Source: Sphingomonas psychrotolerans
GTDB lineage: Bacteria; Pseudomonadota; Alphaproteobacteria; Sphingomonadales; Sphingomonadaceae
Direction: 5' to 3'
Assembly (NCBI RefSeq): GCF_002796605.1
Contig: NZ_CP024923.1
Span: 2,521,001 to 2,585,000 of the forward strand
Length of the DNA stretch: 64,000 bases
Under the pieces are notes generated by a model. The model ran no database searches, had not been told where the DNA came from, and was given only the letters and a program-made list of their open reading frames with translations. Both the position numbers and the translations under genes were made by a program. Of this stretch, positions 8,048 to 16,265 are shown piece after piece (position 1 is the stretch's first letter; the number at the start of each line of letters is the position of its first letter).

Positions 8048-11000
8048 TCAAACCCTGCCCAGCAACACTCGCGCCTGCCCGGCGATCTGGGCGAGCATCG
8101 CCGCATTGGGAACCGCCGCCTGCCGCGCCCGGCGCACCAGATTCGCGAACTGCTCGACCCGCGGGCGATTCGCTTCGAGCCAAGCCTCGACCGCGGCCTG
8201 CGGATCGCCTTCGGATCGGCTGAGGAATTCGAGCCGGAGCTGCTGGAAGTCGCGCGCGAGGCCGGCGATGAGCAGCCGCTCCCACGGATCGCCGGTGGTG
8301 ATCCGCGCCGCGGTCGATTGCGCCCAGTCGAGCCCGAGCACTTGCCCGAGATGGGTGAAGGCGCGAGTGAGCACGGTCTCGTCGATCGCCTTGCGCGTGC
8401 TGAGCTCGGCGAGGCCCACCGCACCGTCCATCTCGAACAGCCGGACGACCTTCTGGACGAGCTCGACCGGCGCCCCGGCGGCTTCGAGCTTGGCAGCGAT
8501 GCGCCCGCTCTGGCTTTTCACTTCGTCGAGGAGCAGCGCCTTGGTCTCGCGACCGAGCGCGTCGATGCCGGGCTGCAGCCGCGCGATCACTTCGGAGGGG
8601 CTGGCCCCCGGCCGGCAAACGCGAAGCAGATCGGCAACCTGCCCGCGCACGGCTACCGCCATCTCATCGAGCAGGGCGAGCCGCGCACCCTCGCTGATTT
8701 GCGCCGTCTCGACTGCAGCCCAGGTGTCGGGCAGACAGAATAGCCGCTCGGCGACGACGAACATCGCGGCGATATCGCGCATTGCCGCACCTTCCTCTTC
8801 GGCAAGCTCGAACGGATGGAGTACGCCCAGCCGGTTGACGATGCGATTGGCAAGCTTGGTCGCGACGATCTCGTTGCGGAGACGATGCTCCTCGATCGCG
8901 GTAGCGAACCGCGCCTGCATCGCCCGCGGGAAGGCGGCGAGCAGATCCTCCTCGAGTTCCGGATCGGCGCCGAGCTGACCCAATTCGATCGCATCCTGCA
9001 GCGCCAGCTTGGTCGAGGCGAGCAGCACCGACAATTCCGGCCGGGTGAGCCCCCTGCCCTCCTGCGCGCGGCGCAGCAATTCCTCGTTCGACGAAAGCCC
9101 TTCGACCGCGCGGTCGAGCCGCCCGGCGGCCTCGAGGATCTCGATCACCCGGACATAGCTGGCCAGCGACACCGCGCCGTCATTCTCCATGAACGAGAGC
9201 GCGAGCGTCTGCAGCCGGTTGTCCTCGAGCACGAGGTGCGCGACCTCGTCGGTCATCTCGGCGAGCAGTGTGTTGCGGTCCTCGAAATCGAGCCGCCCCT
9301 CGATCACTTCGCGATTGAGCGCGATCTTGATGTTGACCTCGTTGTCCGAGCAATCGACGCCCGCCGAATTGTCGATGAAATCGGTGTTGAGCCGCCCGCC
9401 GAGGCTCGCAAAGGCGATGCGCGCTGCCTGGGTGACGCCGAGATTGGCGCCCTCGCCGATCGCCTTTGCGCGGAGCTGTTCGGCGTTGACACGCAGGCGA
9501 TCATTGGCCGGATCGCCGACATCGACATGGCTCTCGCTCGCGGCCTTCACATAGGTGCCGATGCCGCCGAACCAGAGCAAGTCGACTTGCGCCTTGAGAA
9601 TCGCCGAGATCAGGCTGGTCGGATCGATCTCCGCAATGTCGAGCCCGAGCATCGCCCGCACTTCGGCGCTCAGCGGGATCGACTTCTCGGTGCGCGCGAA
9701 CACCCCGCCGCCCTTCGAGATCAGATCCGGATTATAGTCCGCCCAGCTCGACCGCGGCAGCGCGAACATGCGCGCCCTTTCGTCCCAGCTCTTCGCCGGA
9801 TCGGGATCGGGATCGAGGAAGATGTGGCGGTGGTCGAAGGCCGCGACGACCTTCAAAGCTTTCGACAACAGCATGCCGTTGCCAAACACGTCGCCCGACA
9901 TGTCGCCACAGCCGGCGACGCGGATCGTCTCGGACTGGACGTCGACGCCCATTTCAAGGAAATGCCGGCGGACCGAGACCCACGCGCCCTTGGCGGTGAT
10001 GCCCATCGCCTTGTGATCATAGCCGTGCGATCCGCCCGAGGCGAAGGCATCGCCCAGCCAGAAATTGCGCTCGATCGCGAGGGCGTTGGCGACGTCGGAA
10101 AAGGTCGCGGTTCCCTTGTCGGCGGCGACGACGAAATAGGGATCCTCGCCGTCGAGGATCGCCACGCCATCGGGGTGGACGACCTCGCCCGCGACGATGT
10201 TGTCGGTGATCGACAGCAACGAGCGGATGAATATCCGATAGCTTTCGGTACCCTCGGCCAGCCACGCGTCGCGATCCTGCGCGGGCGAAGGCAGCAGCTT
10301 GGGATAGAAGCCGCCCTTGGCGCCCGTGGGCACGATCACCGCGTTCTTGACGCGCTGTGCCTTCATGAGTCCGAGAATCTCGGTACGGAAATCGTCGCGC
10401 CGATCGGACCAGCGCAGCCCACCGCGGGCGATCGGCCCGGCGCGCAGATGGATGCCCTCGACCCGCGGGCTGTATACCCAGATCTCGCGCCACGGCAGCG
10501 GCGCCGGGAGCCCCGGAACCTTGGCCGAATCCATCTTGAATGCGAGCGCCTCGGCGGCGGCAGGCGCAAAGGCGTTGGTGCGCAGCGTCGCGAATACCAC
10601 GCCGCGCAGCGTGCGCAGGATGCGGTCGTCGTCGATCGCCGAGACCTGGTCGAGCCCGGCGTCGATCGCCTTGGTCGCGGCCTTGATGGCATTCTCGTCC
10701 TTGCCGGCACGCGCGGGATCGTGTGCGGCCGCGAACCGCTCGATCAGCGCGGCGGCGACCACGGGCGCGCGCCGCAACGCGTCGACCACGGTGGCCATGC
10801 CGTAGCTCAGGCCGGTCTGGCGCAGATAGCGGAACCACGCGCGGAACAGCACGACCGAAGTCGGACGCATCCCGATCTCGACGATCAGCCGGTTGAACAG
10901 ATCGTTCTCGGCGCGGCCTTCGAGCACTGCGGCGATCGCGTCCTCGACCAGCTTCGGCTCCGCATCGAGCGTCCGCGAACCGCCAGCCAGCGCGACTTCG

Positions 11001-12670
11001 AAATCGTGGACGAAGATGCCGTTGGCGAGCTGGGTCGGCACTTCCTCGATCACGCGGAAGCCGAAATTCTCGAACACCGGCACCGCGTCGGACAACGCCA
11101 GCGCGCCGCCTAGCGCATAGAGCTTGATGCGATACTGGCCCCTGGTGTCGGGATCCGGGACGATCCGGACCGAACGATCGCCGGCGGCCTCGAGCGTCGC
11201 GATGCACAGGATGTCGCGCGCCGCTTCCTCGGGAGTGCTGGTCGCACGATAAACCGCGGGGAAGGTATTGGCGAAGCGCAAGGCCAGCCGGGTCGACGCC
11301 GCGCCAGCCTGCTCGGCCAGCGCCGCCTCGACGGCGGGCACCCAGCCGCGCAGCATCCGTTCGAGCCGCGCGTCGAGCTCGCCGGCATCGGGCATCACGC
11401 CGCCGCCGCGCAGATCTAGCGTGTAGCGCAGCAAGGCGACGACACCGTCCTCGAGCGCGATCGACCAGTTGATCAGCCTCGCATTGGCGGCCTCGCTCAG
11501 CATCTCGCCGATCGCCTCGCGGCGTCCGGTCGATACTTCGTCGCGCGGCAGCCAGACGAAGGCGAACAGGTGCCGCCCGAGCAGACTGCGCACCAGGGTC
11601 AGCTTTGAGCGCGGCCGATCGGCGACCGACATCGACGTGAGCACCAGATTCTCGAGCGACGCCGCATCGAAGGCCGTGGTCAGATCGTGCGGCAGCGCAG
11701 TCAGCGCATGCGCCATCGCCTTGCCGGTATGCCCCCTGGGATCGAAGCCCAGCTTCTTCTCGAGCCCGTTGAGCCGCGCGCGCAACACCGGCACGTCCTG
11801 CGGGTCGGCGAACAATGCCGCGCTGGTCCATAATCCGGCATGGATCGACAGCCCGGCGACCTCCGCCCCGGTGACGATCGGCACCACGACGATGTCGAGC
11901 GGCACGCGGCGATGCACGGTCGAGATCGAATTGGATTTGAGCAGCAAGGGCGCCTCGCCGCCCTTGCGGAAATACTCGACCGCAGCCTCGCGCGATGCCT
12001 CGGCGAGAATCGGCGTCTCCAGCGTGTAACGCGCGAGCCCGAGCTGATCCGTGACGCTGCCGTCGGTCCGCCACTTCTGGTGCGCGAGCAGGGTCATCGC
12101 GCCGTCGTGGAACCAGCGGAGCAACGCCGCGCCTTCCGGAGAGGTCAGATCGGCAGCGTCGGCAGTGATCGCGGCCTGGAGCGCGCGCCAGTCATCGACT
12201 GCGTCGCGAACCTGTTCGAGCGTCCGTTCGATCTCGGCGACAAGGCCCCGGCGGGTCCGCGCGTCGCTGCGTTCCATCTCGATATAGATCATCGATTCGC
12301 GTCGTGCCGCCGCCGCATCGGCGCCGATCGATACCAATTTGCCCGTGCCGTCGCGCTCGACTGCGATGACCGGGTGGATGATGCGGTAGATCGCGATGTC
12401 GTGCGCGGCGATCGCACTCGAAATCGAATCGACGAGGAAAGGCATGTCGTCGTTGACGACCGCGAGCCGCATGCTGCGGCGCTCTTCGTCGATATAGGTC
12501 TCCACCCGGATCTGGGGCGTGCCCGGCGGGCGCACCGCCGCGGCCTCGGCGACGAAGCTCGCCGCTTCGGCGCGCTCGGCCTCGTCGAAACCTTCCAGCT
12601 CTCCTGGCAGCGCTCCTTCGAGCAGCCGCGCCTCGAACGCCTGCGTGAGCGACGTCATCATGCTTTTCAT
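8048..12670 (-). CDS. NAD-specific glutamate dehydrogenase, large (~180 kDa) class
   Basis: The product is 1,540 aa from the ATG at 12670 (a second ATG lies at 12661). It interconverts glutamate and 2-oxoglutarate with NAD and ammonia. Class-specific sequence includes GGLRWSDRRDDFRTEILGL, GAKGGFYPK, the adenine-binding region around GCGDMSGDVFGNGMLLS, FGGIGTYVKA and GEGANLGVTQAARI. The long N-terminal ACT/PAS-like regulatory half and helical C-terminal tail are both present, giving the normal length of the family. It is probably transcribed alone. The region between it and the PAS gene has no clear terminator. Confidence 0.95.
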   Translation of the reverse strand: MKSMMTSLTQAFEARLLEGALPGELEGFDEAERAEAASFVAEAAAVRPPGTPQIRVETYIDEERRSMRLAVVNDDMPFLVDSISSAIAAHDIAIYRIIHPVIAVERDGTGKLVSIGADAAAARRESMIYIEMERSDARTRRGLVAEIERTLEQVRDAVDDWRALQAAITADAADLTSPEGAALLRWFHDGAMTLLAHQKWRTDGSVTDQLGLARYTLETPILAEASREAAVEYFRKGGEAPLLLKSNSISTVHRRVPLDIVVVPIVTGAEVAGLSIHAGLWTSAALFADPQDVPVLRARLNGLEKKLGFDPRGHTGKAMAHALTALPHDLTTAFDAASLENLVLTSMSVADRPRSKLTLVRSLLGRHLFAFVWLPRDEVSTGRREAIGEMLSEAANARLINWSIALEDGVVALLRYTLDLRGGGVMPDAGELDARLERMLRGWVPAVEAALAEQAGAASTRLALRFANTFPAVYRATSTPEEAARDILCIATLEAAGDRSVRIVPDPDTRGQYRIKLYALGGALALSDAVPVFENFGFRVIEEVPTQLANGIFVHDFEVALAGGSRTLDAEPKLVEDAIAAVLEGRAENDLFNRLIVEIGMRPTSVVLFRAWFRYLRQTGLSYGMATVVDALRRAPVVAAALIERFAAAHDPARAGKDENAIKAATKAIDAGLDQVSAIDDDRILRTLRGVVFATLRTNAFAPAAAEALAFKMDSAKVPGLPAPLPWREIWVYSPRVEGIHLRAGPIARGGLRWSDRRDDFRTEILGLMKAQRVKNAVIVPTGAKGGFYPKLLPSPAQDRDAWLAEGTESYRIFIRSLLSITDNIVAGEVVHPDGVAILDGEDPYFVVAADKGTATFSDVANALAIERNFWLGDAFASGGSHGYDHKAMGITAKGAWVSVRRHFLEMGVDVQSETIRVAGCGDMSGDVFGNGMLLSKALKVVAAFDHRHIFLDPDPDPAKSWDERARMFALPRSSWADYNPDLISKGGGVFARTEKSIPLSAEVRAMLGLDIAEIDPTSLISAILKAQVDLLWFGGIGTYVKAASESHVDVGDPANDRLRVNAEQLRAKAIGEGANLGVTQAARIAFASLGGRLNTDFIDNSAGVDCSDNEVNIKIALNREVIEGRLDFEDRNTLLAEMTDEVAHLVLEDNRLQTLALSFMENDGAVSLASYVRVIEILEAAGRLDRAVEGLSSNEELLRRAQEGRGLTRPELSVLLASTKLALQDAIELGQLGADPELEEDLLAAFPRAMQARFATAIEEHRLRNEIVATKLANRIVNRLGVLHPFELAEEEGAAMRDIAAMFVVAERLFCLPDTWAAVETAQISEGARLALLDEMAVAVRGQVADLLRVCRPGASPSEVIARLQPGIDALGRETKALLLDEVKSQSGRIAAKLEAAGAPVELVQKVVRLFEMDGAVGLAELSTRKAIDETVLTRAFTHLGQVLGLDWAQSTAARITTGDPWERLLIAGLARDFQQLRLEFLSRSEGDPQAAVEAWLEANRPRVEQFANLVRRARQAAVPNAAMLAQIAGQARVLLGRV

Positions 12671-12754
12671 GGGCGCCGCTATGCTCCGCCCGGCGCGCGA
12701 CCTCAAGACTCGGTGCGGCAGAAAGTAACGCCTGCTACCGGTTTTGCGAGAATC

Positions 12755-14008
12755 TCAGGCCGCGGCCTTGCGGATCGCCCGTTCGGTGAGCGCCGCATCG
12801 TCGGCGAAGCGCGCGACGATATCGAGGCCCCGATTGCCCGCCCGCGCGAGCAGGACAACGAACTCGTCCTGCCCGGCCTCAATCGCGACATGGCCGAGCG
12901 GCGGACGGCTGCGCATCTCCTCCGCGGCGCGCGCGAGGACGTCGCGCTTCGGCGCCGGGCGGCGATGCTCGCGCTCGGCCTTGACCACGCCCTTGATGCC
13001 GCCTTCGACGACTTCGAGAAAGGCGTCGAGACCGCCCTGCGGCACGGCCTGGCGCCGGGCATAGCTCAGCACCGCGGCGAATTCGGTCACGCGAGTCTTG
13101 TCGTAATCCACGCCGAAGACCAGCTTGACCGCCGGAGTCATCGGCGCACGCGCCTGGACCGTGAGGCCAGAATCGCGAAGCAGCCCCTGATAATCCTCGG
13201 GCGCCTCTTCGGCGGCACGGGCGAAATCATAAGCGCGACTGAGCGCCCGATAGAGCGCCGAACGGCTGCGCGTATCCGAAGCGCGGGCCGCCGCAGCCGA
13301 TTCGCGCGCGAGAAGCAGCTGGTCGGCAAGGCTCGATCCGTGGAGCGGCGCCTCCACCGGTTCGGGTGATTCGAAGCCCGCGCTGGGGCCGTCGGCCCAG
13401 ACCGCGGCGGCGACCGGGTTCTGCGGTGCGGCACGGCGTGATTCCTCGACCTCGGCGTTGAGCCGGGCCTGGGTCTCGGCGTCGACCAGTTCCTTCCAGT
13501 TGATCACGCCATAGATAAAGTCGATCGTCTTGCCGTCCGACGAGAAGGGCATCAGGATGCCGCGATACAGCGTGTTGTGCCCGCGCTGCCCGACGAACTC
13601 GGCCTCGAAGCCGATCGGCGCCCGATTCGCAATGATCTGGAGATAATGGTCGGTCAGCCGCGAGAGCAGCGACCGGCTCGGCACTTCGCCGACATGCTGG
13701 ATCGCCGGGGTGAAGCCGCATTCCTCGCGCAGCATCCCGCCGAGATAGCGGATCGCCGGATCCTCGACTCCACGGGTGAAGTCGAGAAGCACGCTGTGCG
13801 GGCCGAAATCGGTGATGTTGTCGGGATCGAGATCCTCGATCGACGGGTAAGCACGCCCGTGGAGCAGCGAGACCCAGTGATTATAGGCGCGCACGTGCAT
13901 GCGGCGCTCGTCGGCGCCGATGTCGAGCGGGCGGTCGGCGACGGCGTCGTCATTCGAGCCCCTCCGGGCCGGGTCGAGCGGCTCATTGATGCCGCGAGCC
14001 ATGTCCAT
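12755..14008 (-). CDS. PAS_5 domain protein
   Basis: This 417-aa protein has an N-terminal PAS_5-like domain at about residues 40-170 (HWVSLLHGRAYPSIEDLDPD, DFTRGVEDPAIRYLG, YRGILMPFSSDGKTIDFIYGVINW). That pattern is common in Sphingomonas and Caulobacter sensory proteins. The C-terminal 240 residues have no recognised domain and are Ala/Arg-rich and probably helical. No kinase, cyclase or DNA-binding output domain is visible. A second ATG six bases in could also be the start. Confidence 0.8.
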   Translation of the reverse strand: MDMARGINEPLDPARRGSNDDAVADRPLDIGADERRMHVRAYNHWVSLLHGRAYPSIEDLDPDNITDFGPHSVLLDFTRGVEDPAIRYLGGMLREECGFTPAIQHVGEVPSRSLLSRLTDHYLQIIANRAPIGFEAEFVGQRGHNTLYRGILMPFSSDGKTIDFIYGVINWKELVDAETQARLNAEVEESRRAAPQNPVAAAVWADGPSAGFESPEPVEAPLHGSSLADQLLLARESAAAARASDTRSRSALYRALSRAYDFARAAEEAPEDYQGLLRDSGLTVQARAPMTPAVKLVFGVDYDKTRVTEFAAVLSYARRQAVPQGGLDAFLEVVEGGIKGVVKAEREHRRPAPKRDVLARAAEEMRSRPPLGHVAIEAGQDEFVVLLARAGNRGLDIVARFADDAALTERAIRKAAA

Positions 14009-14213
14009 GCGCGTGCTCCATTACGGGCGAACGGCCCGGTCCTTGAGCCCGTTGTGCACCTCCCGTGGTAAACGACGCGTAAAGCCCGACAGGTAGGTAT
14101 TGTTGCGGGGGCGGGCGCCGGGGCCGCGGCACCGCAAACAAATCGCAACGCTTGTCAGCTACGGATCATGCTGGTAAGCGCCCGCTCTCTTCGAAGCGCA
14201 GCGCTTCGACAGG

Positions 14214-14289
14214 GCCGCTTTAGCTCAGCTGGTAGAGCATCGCATTCGTAATGCGGGGGTCACAGGTTCGAGTCCTGTAAGCGGCACCA
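14214..14289 (+). tRNA. tRNA-Thr (CGT anticodon)
   Basis: A full cloverleaf can be drawn: acceptor GCCGCTT/AAGCGGC, D-arm GCTC/GAGC, anticodon stem TCGCA/TGCGG with loop TTCGTAA (anticodon CGT, reading ACG), and T-arm ACAGG/CCTGT with loop TTCGAGT. The discriminator is A and CCA is encoded (14287-14289). The 3' end is used as an integration site by the downstream integrase. Confidence 0.96.
14269..14282 (+). repeat. attL core candidate inside the tRNA-Thr 3' end
   Basis: CGAGTCCTGTAAGC in the T-arm/acceptor region recurs exactly at 53751-53764 in the same orientation. Integrases of the family encoded immediately downstream typically use tRNA 3' ends as attB. The right copy continues as ACCA after a 3-base gap relative to the tRNA. 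Confidence 0.6.
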
Positions 14290-14393
14290 GTCCATAACGA
14301 GAACATCTCTAGAAAACCCAGCAATTCTGCGGTATTATGGGCCATACGCGGTCCCATATTTTCCCATTATGTTCCGCCGTGGCCCACGCAAAA

Positions 14394-14440
14394 GGGGCCA
14401 CAAAACGTGGGGCCACGAACATGCAAGGAGGCGTGGCCCC
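14394..14440 (+). repeat. Candidate integrase arm-type sites (left end)
   Basis: GGGGCCAC occurs at 14394-14401 and within GTGGGGCCAC at 14407-14416. Its reverse complement GTGGCCCC lies at 14433-14440, directly before the integrase start. Two further GGGGCCAC copies, one again within GTGGGGCCAC, lie at 53675-53696 near the opposite att copy. Repeats shared between the two ends of an element are typical of arm-type integrase sites. The assignment is an inference. Confidence 0.45.
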
Positions 14441-15658
14441 ATGCTCACCGTGGTGCAGATTCAGGCGCTCAAACCCGCAGCGCGGCCGTACAAGGTTTTT
14501 GATTCGGACGGCCTCTACCTATTGGTCCAACCTTCCGGGGCGCTGCTCTGGCGCTTTCGCTACCGCTGCTGCGGCATCGAGCGGAAGCTCTCGCTTGGCA
14601 AATTCCCGGATGTGACCTTGTCGCAGGCGCGTCGGAAACGCGACGAAGCCAAAGGCGAGCTGGAGGACGGAATCGATCCTGTCGAGGAGAAGCGGCAAAA
14701 GCGGCTCCAGGCAGAGCTGGCAGCGAAGACGACGTTTGGACTTGTCGCCGAAGAATATATTCAGAAGATGGAGCGCGAAGGGCGCGCGCCAGCCACCATC
14801 AAAAAAGCGCGTTGGTTTCTTGAGCTGCTAGGGGTCATCGCCAAGCGTCCACTCGCGTCCATAACCCCGCACGAGTTGCTCGACGTCCTCAAGCGCGTCG
14901 AGCGCCGCGGCCATCACGAGACGGCGCTGCGGCTCCGTGCCTTTGCGGGCCGCGTGTTCCGCTACGGCTTCGCGACGCTGCGAACCGAAAGGAACCCGGC
15001 CGACATTCTTCGAGGCGCGTTGATCGTCCCAAAGGTTAAGCATCACGCCGCGATCGTCGAGCCTCAGAAAGTTGGCGAACTGCTCCGCGCCATCGAGGAC
15101 TATAAGGGCCGCCCGGAGACGCTCTACGCGCTCCGCCTGGCCCCGCAGGTTTTCCTCCGGCCTGGCGAGCTGCGACAGGCGAAGTGGAGCGAGATCGACT
15201 TCGCCGAGAAGGTTTGGCGGGTACCCGCTGAACGGATGAAGATGAAGCAGCCGCACGCTGTGCCGCTCTCCCGTCAAGTGCTTTTCATTCTTCAGGATCT
15301 GCGATCATTGTCGCGCTCGGGCGAATTCCTGTTCCCGGCGCTTCATACGACAAGGCGCCCTCTGTCGGACAACACATTGAATGTCGCGCTACGCCGGCTT
15401 GGCTTTGAACATGACGAAATGACCAGTCACGGGTTCCGCGCGATGGCCAGCACTTTGCTCAACGAGTCAGGGCTTTGGCATCCTGATGCGATCGAACGAG
15501 CGTTGGCGCACGGAGAGCGAGATCGCGTACGCGCCGCTTATCATCGGGGCGCGCACTGGGCCGAACGTGTGCGGATGGCGCAGTGGTGGTCTGACTATCT
15601 CGATCAGCTTCGTGTGGGCGGCAAAGTGATTAAAGCGAAATTCCGCGAGCGCGCGTGA
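14441..15658 (+). CDS. P4-type tyrosine recombinase (island integrase)
   Basis: The product is 405 aa from ATG 14441, which has AAGGAGG at 14425-14431. It has an N-terminal DUF4102-type arm-binding domain (KVFDSDGLYLLVQPSG, LGKFPDVTLSQARRKRDEAK), a core-binding domain, and a catalytic domain. Catalytic-site residues seen are Arg (FLRPGELRQAKW), Lys (ERMKMKQPHAVPL), HGFR and the Tyr in RAAYHRGAHW. It lies 150 bases downstream of tRNA-Thr, in the usual position for an integrase that recombines into the tRNA end. It looks intact. Confidence 0.95.
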   Translation: MLTVVQIQALKPAARPYKVFDSDGLYLLVQPSGALLWRFRYRCCGIERKLSLGKFPDVTLSQARRKRDEAKGELEDGIDPVEEKRQKRLQAELAAKTTFGLVAEEYIQKMEREGRAPATIKKARWFLELLGVIAKRPLASITPHELLDVLKRVERRGHHETALRLRAFAGRVFRYGFATLRTERNPADILRGALIVPKVKHHAAIVEPQKVGELLRAIEDYKGRPETLYALRLAPQVFLRPGELRQAKWSEIDFAEKVWRVPAERMKMKQPHAVPLSRQVLFILQDLRSLSRSGEFLFPALHTTRRPLSDNTLNVALRRLGFEHDEMTSHGFRAMASTLLNESGLWHPDAIERALAHGERDRVRAAYHRGAHWAERVRMAQWWSDYLDQLRVGGKVIKAKFRERA

Positions 15659-16265
15659 GGCGTCGCCACGGCAACAATTGCCAGTCTTATCCATCGGCAA
15701 GGATAGCTGCTCTACCGCGTGAATGTCGATCATTTAAGCAGCAACTCGATCTCTCAGAAGAGGACTCGAAAACCGCTCTAAGTATCTGATTTCGTAACTA
15801 TTATTTTGCAACTCCATTCCTCGTACCATGATCGATACCATAAACCGTAGAAGCTGATGTGATGCGATTCCCTAGGTGATCCGACAGTTCGAACCCGTTG
15901 TCGATCCGGCAAAGCATTATTGAATGCATGGACGCAGTGGAGTTGCCGCGCAATGCGGTCGGAACCCTATTCGAGGCAATCTCGGTTCCCGCAATTAAGC
16001 GAGCTTTCGTCGAGCGATTGAAGCTGAATCGGCAGCAAGCTGCTGAGTACTGAAACAGCCGGGATTTTCATACTCATTTCGGTTTGATTCTAACTTGCCC
16101 AGACGTGAAATAGCGTTCAACATGTGCTCCGGCGGGCGACGCCTAGCTGATCGTCGCGACACCGCCGTGTCATATTTCTACCTGTTGCTGTTCGCGTGTT
16201 CGTCAATGGGGCTCGACCGAGACACACTCTTGGTCAGCGATGCCTCACCGTCACTGGGAGAAGGC
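15659..16265 (+). other. Intergenic stretch with lower GC, no convincing gene
   Basis: There is no supported gene in these ~600 bases. A 41-codon frame (15928-16053, starting MDAVELPRN) has no ribosome site. The frame of the downstream large gene is open back to 16095, but the better start is at 16266. The stretch is clearly more AT-rich than the flanks and holds one copy of an 18-bp repeat at 15755-15772. Confidence 0.5.
15755..15772 (+). repeat. Left copy of an 18-bp direct repeat flanking module A
   Basis: CAGAAGAGGACTCGAAAA here matches CAGAAGAGAACTCGAAAA at 31475-31492 in 17 of 18 bases and the same orientation. The reverse complement (TTTTCGAGTCCTCTTCTG) resembles the T-loop/T-stem end of a tRNA, as tRNA-derived att cores do. 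The two copies enclose the whole CHAT/MoxR/trypsin block. Confidence 0.45.

Noticed and set aside
8816..12074. Long frames on both strands inside the glutamate dehydrogenase gene
   Set aside because: They overlap a well-supported 1,540-aa enzyme and have shadow-like composition.
14191..14209. Palindrome TCGAAGCGC-A-GCGCTTCGA just before tRNA-Thr
   Set aside because: It is a short generic palindrome with no T-run; I could not decide between terminator and interspersed repeat, so I did not list it.
15928..16053. 41-codon frame MDAVELPRN upstream of the 969-aa gene
   Set aside because: There is no ribosome site and no family, and it lies in a low-GC intergenic stretch.
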